A stretch of 64,000 nucleotides of DNA from JAOPZW01 sp963806015 (GCA_963806015.1 CAWDWM010000012.1:124001-188000), one strand, 5' to 3'. Numbered from the stretch's first letter, positions 27,098 to 37,226 are shown. A program made the numbers and translations. Notes: generated by a model not told the origin, from the letters alone.

Positions 27098-28041
27098 GGG
27101 GCGGCGGCGCTCGGCTCGAGCGCCAGCGCGACGATCCGCCCGATCAGCTCGTCGAAGGAGATCCCCGCGACCTCGGCCGCCTGGGGCAGCAGGCTCGTCT
27201 CGGTCAAGCCGGGGATGACGTTGGACTCGAGCACGTAGAGCTCGTCCGTGCCCGCCTCGAGCATCAGGTCGACGCGGGCGAAGCCGCGGCAGCCGAGCAG
27301 GCGGAAGACGTCGAGCGCCAGCGTCTGGGCGCGCTCGGTGAGCTCGTCGCCCAGCGCGGCCGGACACACGAAGCTCGTGCGCCCGATCGTGTAGCGCGCG
27401 GCGAAGTCGTAGAAGTCCTCCTCGCGGGGGACCGCCTCGACGATCGGCAGCGGCTCGCCGCCGAGGATCGAGACGGCGAGCTCGCGGCCGTGCACGTGGC
27501 GCTCGAGCAGGACCTTCTCGCTGTAGGAGAAGGCGGCCACGATGGCGGCGGGCACGTCGGCGGCGCTGGCCGCGAAGCGGATCCCCAGCGCGCTGCCCTG
27601 GTCGGCCGGCTTGACCACGATGGGGAAGCGCAGGCGCTCCTCGATCGCCCCGAGCGCATCGCCCGCGCCCAGCTCCTTGAACGCCGTCTCGGTGAAGGCG
27701 TAGAAGTCGGGGGTCGGCAGGCCGGCATCGCGCATGGCGTGCTTGGCCACGACCTTGTCCGAGCAGCGCATGCAGGCCGACACCCCCGACGCGGTGTAGG
27801 GGATGCCGAGCACCTCGAGCAACTCCTGGACGATGCCGTCCTCGCCGTCGCGGCCGTGCAGCGCGACGAAGGCCACGTCGGGCGTCGCCTCGCGCAGGCG
27901 CGCGACGAGGTCGTGGCCGACGTCGATGCCGATCACCTCGTGGCCCAGGCGCTCCAGCGCGTCCTGCACGCGCGCGCCCGACCGCAGCGAGACCTGGCGC
28001 TCCAGCGAGCGCCCGCCCTTGAGCACCGCGACCGTGCTCAT
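27094..28041 (-). CDS. ddl: D-alanine--D-alanine ligase
   Basis: ATP-grasp enzyme joining two D-Ala for peptidoglycan. 315 residues starting MSTVAVLKGGRSLERQVSLRSG, with HGRDGEDGIVQELLEVLGIPYTASG, PIVVKPADQGSALGI and the metal/ATP region RVDLML...LYVLESNVIPGLTETSLLPQAA. A Thr/Glu substitution pattern in the omega loop is not obvious. The start overlaps the aminotransferase stop (ATGA). Confidence 0.94.
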   Translation of the reverse strand: MSTVAVLKGGRSLERQVSLRSGARVQDALERLGHEVIGIDVGHDLVARLREATPDVAFVALHGRDGEDGIVQELLEVLGIPYTASGVSACMRCSDKVVAKHAMRDAGLPTPDFYAFTETAFKELGAGDALGAIEERLRFPIVVKPADQGSALGIRFAASAADVPAAIVAAFSYSEKVLLERHVHGRELAVSILGGEPLPIVEAVPREEDFYDFAARYTIGRTSFVCPAALGDELTERAQTLALDVFRLLGCRGFARVDLMLEAGTDELYVLESNVIPGLTETSLLPQAAEVAGISFDELIGRIVALALEPSAAAP

Positions 28042-29390
28042 CGTGCGTGGCGCTCGCCGCGATCGTCGCGGCGCGGGAGGTGCAGCACGTCGGCCAGCGC
28101 GGGATCGGCGGGAGCGGGCGCCGGCTCGGCCACGGCCGGGGGCACGCTGCCGGTCAGCGTGCCGTAGAGCGCGACCTGCTCGCGGACGACCTCGCCGATC
28201 CGCCGCACGCCCTCGCGGATGGCGTCGTCGTCGACGCCGGAGAAGTTCAGCCGCATCGACGATCCGCCGCGGCCGTCGAGATATGCGGCGCGCCCGGGGA
28301 CGAAGGCCACGTTGCGCGAGAGCCCGAGGGCGAGCAGGTCGGTGGTGTCGATGTAGTCCGGCAGGGTGGCCCAGATGAAGAGCCCGCCCGCCGGATGCGT
28401 CCACGCGGCCTCGGGCGGCAGATGCTCGGCCAGCGCGTCGAGCATCGTGTCGCGCCGGCGGCGATAGAGGTCGCGCAGGGTGGCGATGTAGTCCTCCCAG
28501 TGGCCCTCGGCGAAGTAGGCGGCGACGAAGAGCTGCGACAGCGACGACGAGCACAGGTCGCTGGCCTGCTTGCCGAGGTTCATCTTCTCGAGCACCGGCG
28601 CGGGCGCCACCGTCCAGCCCAGGCGGATGCCGGGCGAGAGGATCTTCGAGAAGGTGCCCAGGTAGATGACGAAGTCGCCGCCGTCGAGCGAGCGCAGCGT
28701 GGGCAGCGCCTCGCCCTCGTAGCGCAGCAGGCCGTACGGGTTGTCCTCCAGGACGAGCAGCTCGCGCTCGCGGGCGACCTGCACGAGCCGCTGGCGGCGC
28801 GGCAGCGACATCGTCACGCCGGCCGGGTTCTGGAAGGTGGGGATGGTGTAGATGAACTTGGGGCGCCGGCCTTCGCGCTCGAGCCGCCCGAGGGTCTCCT
28901 CGAGCTCGTCGATGCGCATGCCGTCGTCGTCCATGGCGATCTGCACGACGTCGGCCTGATAGGCGCTGAACGCGGGCACCGCTCCCGGGTAGGTCGGCGC
29001 CTCGGCCACGATCACGTCGCCGGGGTCCACGAGCGTCTTGCACACGAGGTCGATGACCTGCTGGCCGCCGGTGGTGACGAGCACGTCCTCGGGGTCGACG
29101 TGCATGCCCTCGGCCGCCATCACCGCCGCGATCGCCTCTCCGACCGCGGCCATGCCCTCGGTGGGGGCGTATTGCAGCGCGCGCGCGGAGTCCGAGGCGG
29201 CGACCTTGGAGAGCAATGCCGCGAGCCTCTCGGACGGGAAGGTCGAGGTGTCGGGCAGCCCGCCGGCGAGCGAGATGACCTCGGGGCGCTCGGTGATCGC
29301 CATGAGGTCTCGCATTGCCGAGGACTTCATGACCGAGGTGCGCGAGGCGAAGAGCCCGGCGTAGCGCTCGAGGTCGCGCCGCTGACTCAT
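28038..29390 (-). CDS. PLP-dependent aminotransferase (class I/II, LysN-like)
   Basis: 450 residues from ATG 29390 (the longer frame adds 21 residues). Fold-type I aminotransferase without a GntR domain: ISLAGGLPDTSTFP, TTGGQQVIDLVCKTL, TIPTFQNPAGVTMS, the PLP lysine region TFSKILSPGIRLGW and SMRLNFSGVDDDAI. These match the 2-aminoadipate/aromatic-type group; exact substrate unknown. A Pro/Ala-rich C-terminal extension of about 40 residues follows the fold. Coupled to ddl, perhaps supplying an amino acid for the cell wall, but that is conjecture. Confidence 0.9.
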   Translation of the reverse strand: MSQRRDLERYAGLFASRTSVMKSSAMRDLMAITERPEVISLAGGLPDTSTFPSERLAALLSKVAASDSARALQYAPTEGMAAVGEAIAAVMAAEGMHVDPEDVLVTTGGQQVIDLVCKTLVDPGDVIVAEAPTYPGAVPAFSAYQADVVQIAMDDDGMRIDELEETLGRLEREGRRPKFIYTIPTFQNPAGVTMSLPRRQRLVQVARERELLVLEDNPYGLLRYEGEALPTLRSLDGGDFVIYLGTFSKILSPGIRLGWTVAPAPVLEKMNLGKQASDLCSSSLSQLFVAAYFAEGHWEDYIATLRDLYRRRRDTMLDALAEHLPPEAAWTHPAGGLFIWATLPDYIDTTDLLALGLSRNVAFVPGRAAYLDGRGGSSMRLNFSGVDDDAIREGVRRIGEVVREQVALYGTLTGSVPPAVAEPAPAPADPALADVLHLPRRDDRGERHAR

Positions 29391-29451
29391 GCCGCGAACT
29401 TCGACACCCTGCCCGCCGGCCCTGCGGGGGGGCGGGTCGTCCTCTACAGTC

Positions 29452-30051
29452 ATGCGCGCTTCAAGCTATCGGACCGTGAAGCTCGTACTCGACATCCTGC
29501 AGGGGATGGGGGTGTCCACCGCCGCCGGCGTGCGCCCCTTCCTCCCGACGCTGCTCGTCGGCGCGCTGGCCGCCGACGACCTCGGCGTCGACTTCGAGCA
29601 CACCGACTTCGCCTTTCTTGAAAGCCCATGGTTCCTGGGCGTGATCGCCGTGGCCCTCGTGGTCACCACGGTCCTGCGCGCGCGCCTGGAGACGCCTGCC
29701 GGCGAGGCGGCGCTCGGCGGGGTCGGCATGGGGCTGGGGGCCCTGCTCTTCGCCGGGACACTCGCCGACCACTACGCGACGTGGTGGCCAGGGATCATCG
29801 GGGGACTCGTCTGCGCCCTCATCGCCCAGCAGGGCACGCGCTCGCTGCTGACCCGCACGCGGGCGCGCCTCGACGCGGCGGCTGCCGCCGCCCTCTTCCT
29901 CTACGCAGACGCCGCGGCGCTGCTCATCAGCGGCCTCGCGGTCCTCATCCCGCCTGTGAGCGTGCTCTTCCTGGGCTTCTTCATCTGGCTGCGCCTCGGC
30001 GGGCGCCGGCGCGAAGGCGAGAAGCACGCCGGACTGCGCATCCTGCGGTGA
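29452..30051 (+). CDS. DUF4126-like membrane protein
   Basis: About 199 residues; a GTG at 29476 would give 191. The N-terminus LVLDILQGMGVSTAAGVRPFLPTLLVGALA is typical of DUF4126. Four to five further hydrophobic segments follow, ending LIPPVSVLFLGFFIWLRL. Function unknown. Its stop overlaps the next start (GTGA), pairing it with the phosphodiesterase-like enzyme. Confidence 0.8.
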   Translation: MRASSYRTVKLVLDILQGMGVSTAAGVRPFLPTLLVGALAADDLGVDFEHTDFAFLESPWFLGVIAVALVVTTVLRARLETPAGEAALGGVGMGLGALLFAGTLADHYATWWPGIIGGLVCALIAQQGTRSLLTRTRARLDAAAAAALFLYADAAALLISGLAVLIPPVSVLFLGFFIWLRLGGRRREGEKHAGLRILR

Positions 30052-31496
30052 GCACCAAGCTGGTGCTCACCGTGGTCGACGGCCTCAAGCCGTCCATGCT
30101 CGAGCGCGCGGTGGCCACCGGGCGCGCGCCGGCGATGGCGGCGGTCATGGAGCGCGGGACCTACGTCGACGACTGCGCCGCCGCCTTCCCCAGCGTGACG
30201 CCGGCCTGCGCCGCGACCATCGCCACCGGCGTGCGCCAGGACGCCCATCACATCCCTTCGATGAACTGGTACTCGCGCGACGAGCGCCGCTACGTCGAGT
30301 ACGGCTCGTCGTTCAGCGCGTCGCGGCGCTTCGGGCTCGTGCAGCAGCTGACGGACACGATCTACAACATGAACGCCACGCACCTCCCGGCCGACGTGCT
30401 CACCGTGTTCGAATCGCTCGACGACGTCGGCGTGCGCACCGCGGGGACGACGTACTTGATGTACCGCGGGCGCTACGAGCACCAGACGTCGAAGAACACC
30501 GCCCTCACGCGGCTGGCCTCGACGGTCTTCCGCCGGCCGGTGATGGGCCCCAAGGAGCTCTTCTACGCCGACATCTTCGCCAGCCGCGAGACGCCGTGCC
30601 GCTCGCAGCTCGGCCTGCCGGGCATCCGCGACCAGCACGCCGGCTGCGTCGGCGCCTACCTCGTCGAGCAGGACCTCTTCGACTTCCTGCTGCTCTCGCT
30701 GCCCGACAACGACACCCATTCCCACCGCCACGGCCCCCATGCCCAGGTCACCTCGATCGCGGCCGCCGACCGCCAGCTCGAGCGGCTCTTTCACGCGGGC
30801 GGCGGCACCGAGCGCTTCCTCGACGAGCACGCGGTCATCGTCGTGGCCGACCACTCCCACGCGCCGGTCGAGAAGGTCATCGAGCTGCAGGCGGCCTACG
30901 CCGACCTCACCGTGCTGGCCCCGTCGGGAGCGCGCCACCGCGACGCCGAGATCGCGGTGTGCCCGGCCCAGCGCAGCGCGATGATCTACGCCCTGCTCCC
31001 CGCGGGCCGCGACACGCTCGTCCCGCGGATCGTCGAGACCGCCCTCGCGATCGACGGCGTCGACCTGGCGCTCTGGCGCCCGGCGCCGCGCGAGGGCGCG
31101 ATCGCCAACGGCAGCGGCGAGCTGCGCTTCGCCCCCGGCGGCGACGTCCGCGACGAGCGCGGCGGGCGCTGGTCGATCGACGGGCCGCTCGATGTGCTCG
31201 ACGCGAAGGTGCAGGAGGGAGTGCTGCGCAGCAGCGCCTACCCCGACGCGCTCGGTCGTGCCTGGTCGGCGCTGACGTGCCCGACCTCGGGCGACGTCCT
31301 GCTCTCCGCCGCGCCCGGCTACGAGTTCGCCGACTGGGGCGGGGTCGACCACGTCGGCGGCGGAAGCCACGGCTCGCTGCACCGGGTGGACTCGCTGGGC
31401 GCGCTGGCCTTCTGCGGCGTGGACGCACCGCACGACCACGGGTCGTGGTCGATCGCCGACGTGGCGCCGATGGTGCGCGCGCACTTCGGCGCCTGA
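30048..31496 (+). CDS. Alkaline-phosphatase-superfamily phosphodiesterase/nucleotide pyrophosphatase-like
   Basis: 482 residues, GTG start overlapping the previous stop. Metal-ligand motifs of the family: LTVVDGLKPSML, FPSVTPACAATIATG (nucleophile Thr/Ser region), LLSLPDNDTHSHRHG and VVADHSHAPVE, and a late His in DHVGGGSHGSL. It looks like a type I phosphodiesterase. No signal peptide, so probably cytoplasmic. Substrate unknown. Confidence 0.85.
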   Translation: MSTKLVLTVVDGLKPSMLERAVATGRAPAMAAVMERGTYVDDCAAAFPSVTPACAATIATGVRQDAHHIPSMNWYSRDERRYVEYGSSFSASRRFGLVQQLTDTIYNMNATHLPADVLTVFESLDDVGVRTAGTTYLMYRGRYEHQTSKNTALTRLASTVFRRPVMGPKELFYADIFASRETPCRSQLGLPGIRDQHAGCVGAYLVEQDLFDFLLLSLPDNDTHSHRHGPHAQVTSIAAADRQLERLFHAGGGTERFLDEHAVIVVADHSHAPVEKVIELQAAYADLTVLAPSGARHRDAEIAVCPAQRSAMIYALLPAGRDTLVPRIVETALAIDGVDLALWRPAPREGAIANGSGELRFAPGGDVRDERGGRWSIDGPLDVLDAKVQEGVLRSSAYPDALGRAWSALTCPTSGDVLLSAAPGYEFADWGGVDHVGGGSHGSLHRVDSLGALAFCGVDAPHDHGSWSIADVAPMVRAHFGA

Positions 31497-31523
31497 CGGG
31501 TGTGGCGCTCGAACACCTTGGGT

Positions 31524-31540
31524 GGCCCCGTGCCGGGGCT
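31524..31540 (+). terminator. Hairpin between phosphodiesterase and secreted protein
   Basis: GGCCCCG/CGGGGCT arms around TGC, 28 bases after the stop at 31496. No T tract; a plausible terminator. Confidence 0.4.
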
Positions 31541-31561
31541 CGGGCGTCGCACAATGAAGGC

Positions 31562-32503
31562 ATGCCCTCTTTTCGCAACCTCCTCCTCACGACCGCCGTC
31601 GTGGGCGCGGCGCTGACCCCGGTCGCCGCGGCCCAGGCGGCCACCGTCCTCAGCACCGAGCCGGTTCCCACGCACGTCGCGGCCTGGAACGGGACCGTCA
31701 TGTGGTCCCAGCTCGATCAGGCGACCGGCCGCTACCGGCTCGTCAAGTCCGTCGACGGCGGCGCTCCCGCGCCCGTCGCGGTCCCCGAGCGCGCCGGCGG
31801 CCCGTTCGACATCGACCTCGGCACCAACCGCTCCGGCAGCACGTACGCCGTCTACACGCGTGACGGCGACATCTACCGCCTGAGCGTCGCCGGCGGCGTC
31901 GAGACGAAGATCACCAAGCTCAGCTCGCCCACGCTGGCCGAGCGCGACCCGACCATCCAGCGCGGCGAGATCGCCTTCATCCGCCGCGACGGCGGCTACG
32001 ACCAGCTGCGCATCGGCGACACCACGAGCGCCTCGAAGGGGAGCCGCTTCCTGGTCAAGAAGCGTTCGATCGCGGGCGCCGAGCTGGCCATCAAGCAGGT
32101 CGCCTACGTCGAGCAGTCAGGGGCCTTGACCCTCGTCCACGTGCGCAACCTGAGCACCGGTCACGACCAGGTCGTCTACCGCGCGTTCTCGGGCGGCGCC
32201 AACGACGCCAACGTCACCCGCCCGACCTACGACGCCGACACGAACGCCTTCGTCTGGGCGCGGACCAACATCGGGTCGAACGCCGGCAACCGCATCGTGC
32301 GCTACACGCTGCCGGGCTCGAAGCTCACCTACGCCCAGGGCTCGCCGCGCTACAACACGACCGCATGGGCCGGAGCGCAGCTCGGCGCGGCGACCTCGTC
32401 GTCGCTGGACGGCGGCGACGGCGTCAACTCGTGCGACGACGCCGGCATCCACTTCTGCCAGGTCACGGTGACCGGCCCGCTGAGCTTCACGCTGAAGCCA
32501 TAG
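31562..32503 (+). CDS. Secreted hypothetical protein
   Basis: 313 residues. Signal peptide MPSFRNLLLTTAVVGAALTP...AAAQAA, then a beta-rich domain with repeated strands resembling a short propeller (YRLVKSVDGGAPAPVAV, IYRLSVAGGVETKI, EIAFIRRDGGYDQLRI). A cysteine pair near the end (CDDAGIHFC) could form a disulphide. No known family recognised. Confidence 0.8.
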   Translation: MPSFRNLLLTTAVVGAALTPVAAAQAATVLSTEPVPTHVAAWNGTVMWSQLDQATGRYRLVKSVDGGAPAPVAVPERAGGPFDIDLGTNRSGSTYAVYTRDGDIYRLSVAGGVETKITKLSSPTLAERDPTIQRGEIAFIRRDGGYDQLRIGDTTSASKGSRFLVKKRSIAGAELAIKQVAYVEQSGALTLVHVRNLSTGHDQVVYRAFSGGANDANVTRPTYDADTNAFVWARTNIGSNAGNRIVRYTLPGSKLTYAQGSPRYNTTAWAGAQLGAATSSSLDGGDGVNSCDDAGIHFCQVTVTGPLSFTLKP

Positions 32504-32545
32504 GGCTGCGGCGGGCGGCGCGCCGGGGTCGCTACGCTGGCCCCA

Positions 32546-34192
32546 ATGGCGCGCGCCGCCCGCATCGCAGCCATCTGCGCGGTCGCGGCGCTCGCGCTGA
32601 TCGCGGCCGTCCCCGCCCACGCCGAGGACGTCGTGCGCCCGCCCAGCATGACCCGCCCGCCCGCGGGCTACCGGCTGACGGGCGAGCAGGCCCAGCGCAT
32701 CGCCGACGCCACGCCTACGGCGAAGCGCGTCTTCAAGACCCATCGCGGCGCGTTCTCCAACGTCTTCGAGAAGTCGGGCACGCGCTGGCAGGTCAGCTAC
32801 TACGTCATGCGTGGCAAGGAGTCCAAGGAGATCGCGCAGATCTACGTCAGCGACGACAGCGGTCGTGTGACGGAGGCGTGGACCGGGCCGCAGGTGGCGT
32901 GGACGATGGCGCGCGGCTACCCCGGGGCGTTCGGGCGCAAGGTCAACTCGCCGTTCGTGTGGATCGCGCTCACGCTGCTCTTCATGGTGCCGTTCGTCGA
33001 TCGGCGCCGGCTGCTGCGGATGCGCCACCTCGACCTCGCCGTGCTGATGGCCTTCGGGGTCAGCGTGGCCTTCTTCAACGACGCCAACATCGCCGTCTCG
33101 GTGCCGCTCGCGTACCCGCTGCTGGTCTACCTGCTCGCGCGCATGCTGTGGATCGGGCTGCGGCGCAGCCGCCGCCGCGATCCGCTGCGCCTGATGGTGC
33201 CGGCCTCGTGGCTGGTCATCGGGCTGCTCTTCCTCGTGGGCTTCCGCATCGGGCTCAACGTCGCGGACTCCAACGTGATCGACGTCGGCTACGCGGGCGT
33301 CATCGGCGCGGACCGGCTGGCCGACGGCGACAGGCTGTACGGCGGCTTCCCCAAGGACAACGAGCACGGCGACACCTACGGGCCCGTCACCTACGCCGCG
33401 TACGTGCCCTTCGAGCAGGTCCTGCCCTGGAGCGGGCGCTGGGACGACCTGCCCGCCGCCCACGCCGCGTCCGTGGCCTTCGATCTGCTGTGCCTGGGCC
33501 TGCTCTTCCTCATCGGGCGGCGCATGCGCGGTCCCACGCTCGGCCTTGCGCTGACCTATGCCTGGGCGGCGAACCCGTTCACGCTCTACGCACTGGATTG
33601 CAACGTCAACGACGGTCTGGTCGCCGCGCTCGTCCTCGCGGCCATCGCTGCGGCGTCCTCGCCCGCGGGCCGCGGCGCGTTCATCACCCTGGCCGGGATG
33701 GCGAAGTTCGCCCCCCTCGCGCTGGCGCCGCTGTTCGCCACCTACTCGCGCGGCGTGCTGCGCTTCGTGATCGGCGGCGCGGTGGTGCTCGTGCCGTGCC
33801 TGCTGCTGGTCCTGGGCTACGGCGGGCTGCACACCTTCTACGACCGCACGCTGGGCTTCCAGTCCTCGCGCGGGTCGCCCTTCTCGGTGTGGGGTCTCTA
33901 CGGATGGGACACGGCGCAGACCGCCGTGCAGATCGCGGCCGTCCTGCTGGCGGTGGCCGTCGCCTTCCTGCCGCGCCGGCGCGACCTCGTCGGGCTCTGT
34001 GCGCTGGCGGCGGCGGTGCTCATCGCCCTTCAGCTCGGCGTCACGCACTGGTTCTACCTCTACATCGTGTGGTTCCTCGGGCCCGCGCTGATCGCGCTGC
34101 TGGGCGACGCCGAGCCCGCCGAGCCGCCCGAGCCGCTGTCCTACGTCGAGCAGCTCGGGCGCCTACCCGCGCCCGCCGTCGCCTGGCGCTGA
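32546..34192 (+). CDS. Multi-pass membrane protein, GT-C (DUF2029/GT87-like)
   Basis: 548 residues. A signal-like helix is followed by a soluble PepSY-like domain (about 30-130: TGEQAQRIADATPTAKRVFK...GRVTEAWTGPQVAW), then about ten transmembrane helices. The ADRLADGDRLYGGFPKDNEHGDTYGPVTYAAYVPFE loop and the DCNVNDGL loop recall polyprenol-phosphate-dependent mannosyl/arabinosyltransferases. Probably an envelope glycosyltransferase. Its 3' end overlaps the convergent regulator gene by 30 bases. Confidence 0.75.
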   Translation: MARAARIAAICAVAALALIAAVPAHAEDVVRPPSMTRPPAGYRLTGEQAQRIADATPTAKRVFKTHRGAFSNVFEKSGTRWQVSYYVMRGKESKEIAQIYVSDDSGRVTEAWTGPQVAWTMARGYPGAFGRKVNSPFVWIALTLLFMVPFVDRRRLLRMRHLDLAVLMAFGVSVAFFNDANIAVSVPLAYPLLVYLLARMLWIGLRRSRRRDPLRLMVPASWLVIGLLFLVGFRIGLNVADSNVIDVGYAGVIGADRLADGDRLYGGFPKDNEHGDTYGPVTYAAYVPFEQVLPWSGRWDDLPAAHAASVAFDLLCLGLLFLIGRRMRGPTLGLALTYAWAANPFTLYALDCNVNDGLVAALVLAAIAAASSPAGRGAFITLAGMAKFAPLALAPLFATYSRGVLRFVIGGAVVLVPCLLLVLGYGGLHTFYDRTLGFQSSRGSPFSVWGLYGWDTAQTAVQIAAVLLAVAVAFLPRRRDLVGLCALAAAVLIALQLGVTHWFYLYIVWFLGPALIALLGDAEPAEPPEPLSYVEQLGRLPAPAVAWR

Positions 34193-37100
34193 GGAGGCGG
34201 CCAGCCCGAGGCGATGCGCCGCGGTCGCCGCCTCCACGCGCGAGCGCACGCCGAGCTTGGCCAGGATCCGCGAGACGTGGACGCTGGCGGTCTTCTCGGA
34301 GATGAACAGCGTCTCGCCGATCTCGCGATTGGTGTGACCCTCGGCCACCAGGCCGAGGACGGTGAGCTCGCGGTCGGTGAGCCCCAGCCGATCGACCCCG
34401 GGGGCCTCGTCCGTGGCGTCCGGCGCCGGCTCCAGCGCCACGCGGGCGCGGCGCGCGAGGCCCTCGACCTCGGTGGCCAGCAGCGGCGCGCGCAGGCGCG
34501 CGGCGATGTCGGCCGCCTCGCGCAGGGCGTCGCCTGCGCCCGCGCGGTCGCCGCCGGCGACGATCAGGGCCTCGGCCTGGCGCCAGCGCACGTAGCCCAG
34601 CTCGAAGGGCTCCTTGAGCGCGGCGAAGCACTGCGCCGCCGCGTCCCATGCGTCGGCGTCCGGGTGCCCGTCGACCCGCCCGAGCTCAGCGACGCTCAGC
34701 GCCTGGAAGGCGGCGGGCTCGGGTCCCGGGGCGCCGTCGTGCCAGCGCTCGGGGGCGAGCAGGGCGCCGAGGCTCGCGAAGATCGCCTGGGCGTCATCGC
34801 GTGCCCGGGCGACGCCGTCCTCGTCGTTGAGGGCGACCGCGCGCTGCGCGCGGTCGGCGGCGGCGCGCAGCGCGGTCGCGTGCAGGCGCGCGGTGTAGTG
34901 GGCGTACTGGTCATCGGGGACGAAGTCCAGCGCGCCGGTGGCGATCTGCCACGCGCGCTCGGGATCGGCGCCCCACAGCGCGGTCTCGGCCTGCCCCGCG
35001 GCCTGGTTGCCGATCCACATCGAGTCGCTGGTGCCGCCGAGCAGCTCACGCGCGCGCTGGAAGTGCTCGGCGGCGACGTCGAGGCGGCCACGGCGCATCG
35101 CGAGATGGGCGGCGTTGTCGTTGAGGACCACCGCGGCCACGCCCTTGGGGCCCTCGGCCAGCACGCGCTCGACGATCGCCTCGGTCTCGTCGAGGCGACC
35201 GAGGCGGGTGAGCCGCCAGGAGGCCTCGCCCTGGAGGAACTGCGCGTAGGTGCGCATGCCGAGGCCCTCGGCCTTGCCCGCGCCCTCGAGCGCGAGCGCG
35301 GCGGCCTCCTCGAGGCGCCCCTGCTCGTCCAGGCACTCGCTGAGGTTCGTGTAGGCCCGCCAGATGCCGTCGTAGTCGGAGACCTCCTCGGCGATGCGCT
35401 TGGCCTCGCGCAGCACGCGCTCGGCGCCCATCCAGTCGCCGCCCCCGAATCGCGTGACGCCGAGGCTGTTGAGCGCGTGGCCCTCGAAGGCGCGCGCACC
35501 GACCGCGCGCGCGACGGCGATGGCACGCTCGCACGCCGCCCGCGTCTGCGGCCCCGGGGCGCGCAGCATCAGGATCTGGGCCTCGGCGGCGAGCACGCGG
35601 GCCAGTGCAGGCGTCGGAGGGTCGGGCGGCAGGACGCGCACCGCGTCGCGGTAGGCGGCCAGCGCGCCATCGCTGTCGCCGGCGATCCACAGGTAGCGGC
35701 CGAGGCGCTCGCGCGCCAGCGCCGAGGCGACCAGGTCGCCGCCGCGGTCGGCGAGCTCGACGGCCATGCGACCGAGGGTGACCGCGCGGTGGTGCTCGCC
35801 GGAGATGTTCATGCCCTGTGCCGCGTGGGCCGCGACCGCCTGCAGCCCGAGCTCGGCGCGCTCCTCGGCGTCGTCCACGCGGTCCCAGATCTCCAGCGCC
35901 CGTTCGAAGTGCTGCCCGGCCTCGGCGAAGGCGAAGACCTGCTCGGCCTCGAGGCCCGCGCGCACGTAGGCGGCCAGCGCCTCGGGCATGCGGTGCGCCG
36001 CGGCCCAGTGGTGGGCCAGCTCGGCGGCGGCCGTCCCGTCGGCGAGGCTGGGATCCGCGCTGAGCGCCTCGGCGAGCGCGAGGTGCAGCGCGGTGCGCTC
36101 GCCCGGCAGCAGGTCGGCGTAGGCCGCCTCCTGCAGCAGCGCGTGGCGGAACGCGTAGCCGTCGGCGTCCTGCACGAGGACGTGCTGGGCCACCGCCGCG
36201 CGCAGCCCCTCGACCAGCGCGGGCTCGGGGAGCGCCGCGGCCGCCGCCAGCAGTCGGTGGCCCGATCGCCGGCCGGCCGTGGCCGCGACGCGCAGCACGC
36301 TGCGGGCGTCGTCGGGCAGCGCCTCCAGGCGCAGGTTCAGGACGTCGCGCAGGCTGGAGGGCAGCGGGCCGGTGACGGCGTCGGCCGCGGCGAGCAGCTC
36401 CTCGGCGAAGAAGGCGTTGCCCTCACAGCGCGCGTGCAGGCGCGCGACCAGGCCGGGCTCGGCGGCCGCCCCCAGGATGCCCGCCACCTGCTCGGCCAGT
36501 TCGGCCTGCGAGAAGGCCCCGACCTCCAGCCGCTCGACGACCTCGCGGCGCTCCTCCTCGGCCAGGAACGGGCGCAGGGGGTGGCGGCGGTGCAGCTCGT
36601 CGCTGCGATAGGTGCCGACGACCAGCAGCCGCTCGTCGCGCAGGCCGCGCACGAGCGACGACAGGAACTCGAGCGTCGAGCGATCGGCCCAGTGGAGGTC
36701 CTCGACCGCGAACAGGACGGGCGTCTCGGCGGCCAGGCGGTCCAGCAGCGCGCGCAGCAGCCCGAAGAGTCGTGCCTGGGCCAGCGCTTCGCCGGTGCCG
36801 GTGATGCCCTCGCCCGGCGCGTCGGGCCGCTGGGTGGCGTTCAGCTCGGGCAGCAGCCGGGCCAGGTCGCCGCCGGCAGGGCCCACGAGCTCGTCGAAGG
36901 CGGTGGGCTCGAGCTCGCGTGCCAGGCCGCGCAGTGCAGCGGCGATCGGCGCGTAGGGCAGGCCGTCCGCGCCGAAGGCCAGGCAGTCGCCGCGCAGGAC
37001 GCGCGCGCCGCGGGCCACCGCGAGGCGCTCGAGCTCGCGCAGCAGCCGCGTCTTGCCCACGCCGGACTCGCCGCCCACGAACACGGCCGCCGCCGCGCCA

Positions 37101-37210
37101 CGCTCGGCGCGTGCGAGCGCGGCCTCCAGGCGCTCGAGCTCCGTAGCGCGGCCGACGAACACGGGGCTCGAGACGCGCGCTGGCACGCGCCGATTATCTT
37201 CGCCCGCCAC
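34163..37210 (-). CDS. LuxR-type large ATP-binding regulator (LAL), copy 1
   Basis: 1015 residues. N-terminal STAND/AAA ATPase: FVGRATELERLEAAL, Walker A GGESGVGKT (46-54), Walker B LFAVEDLHWADRS. A long middle region is made of helical TPR-like repeats. The C-terminal LuxR HTH reads LTDRELTVLGLVAEGHTNREIG...VHVSRILAKLGVRSRVEAA. It is colinear along its whole length with the neighbour at 37227-40247, from which it was evidently duplicated. Targets unknown. Tail-to-tail overlap with the membrane protein gene. Confidence 0.92.
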   Translation of the reverse strand: MAGEDNRRVPARVSSPVFVGRATELERLEAALARAERGAAAAVFVGGESGVGKTRLLRELERLAVARGARVLRGDCLAFGADGLPYAPIAAALRGLARELEPTAFDELVGPAGGDLARLLPELNATQRPDAPGEGITGTGEALAQARLFGLLRALLDRLAAETPVLFAVEDLHWADRSTLEFLSSLVRGLRDERLLVVGTYRSDELHRRHPLRPFLAEEERREVVERLEVGAFSQAELAEQVAGILGAAAEPGLVARLHARCEGNAFFAEELLAAADAVTGPLPSSLRDVLNLRLEALPDDARSVLRVAATAGRRSGHRLLAAAAALPEPALVEGLRAAVAQHVLVQDADGYAFRHALLQEAAYADLLPGERTALHLALAEALSADPSLADGTAAAELAHHWAAAHRMPEALAAYVRAGLEAEQVFAFAEAGQHFERALEIWDRVDDAEERAELGLQAVAAHAAQGMNISGEHHRAVTLGRMAVELADRGGDLVASALARERLGRYLWIAGDSDGALAAYRDAVRVLPPDPPTPALARVLAAEAQILMLRAPGPQTRAACERAIAVARAVGARAFEGHALNSLGVTRFGGGDWMGAERVLREAKRIAEEVSDYDGIWRAYTNLSECLDEQGRLEEAAALALEGAGKAEGLGMRTYAQFLQGEASWRLTRLGRLDETEAIVERVLAEGPKGVAAVVLNDNAAHLAMRRGRLDVAAEHFQRARELLGGTSDSMWIGNQAAGQAETALWGADPERAWQIATGALDFVPDDQYAHYTARLHATALRAAADRAQRAVALNDEDGVARARDDAQAIFASLGALLAPERWHDGAPGPEPAAFQALSVAELGRVDGHPDADAWDAAAQCFAALKEPFELGYVRWRQAEALIVAGGDRAGAGDALREAADIAARLRAPLLATEVEGLARRARVALEPAPDATDEAPGVDRLGLTDRELTVLGLVAEGHTNREIGETLFISEKTASVHVSRILAKLGVRSRVEAATAAHRLGLAASSAPGDGGRG

Positions 37211-37226
37211 CGCGTCGTGGGGCGGT

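Noticed and set aside
25231..28167. 978-codon plus-strand frame across GH30, nuclease and ddl
   Set aside because: It crosses three supported genes on both strands and has no recognisable domain.
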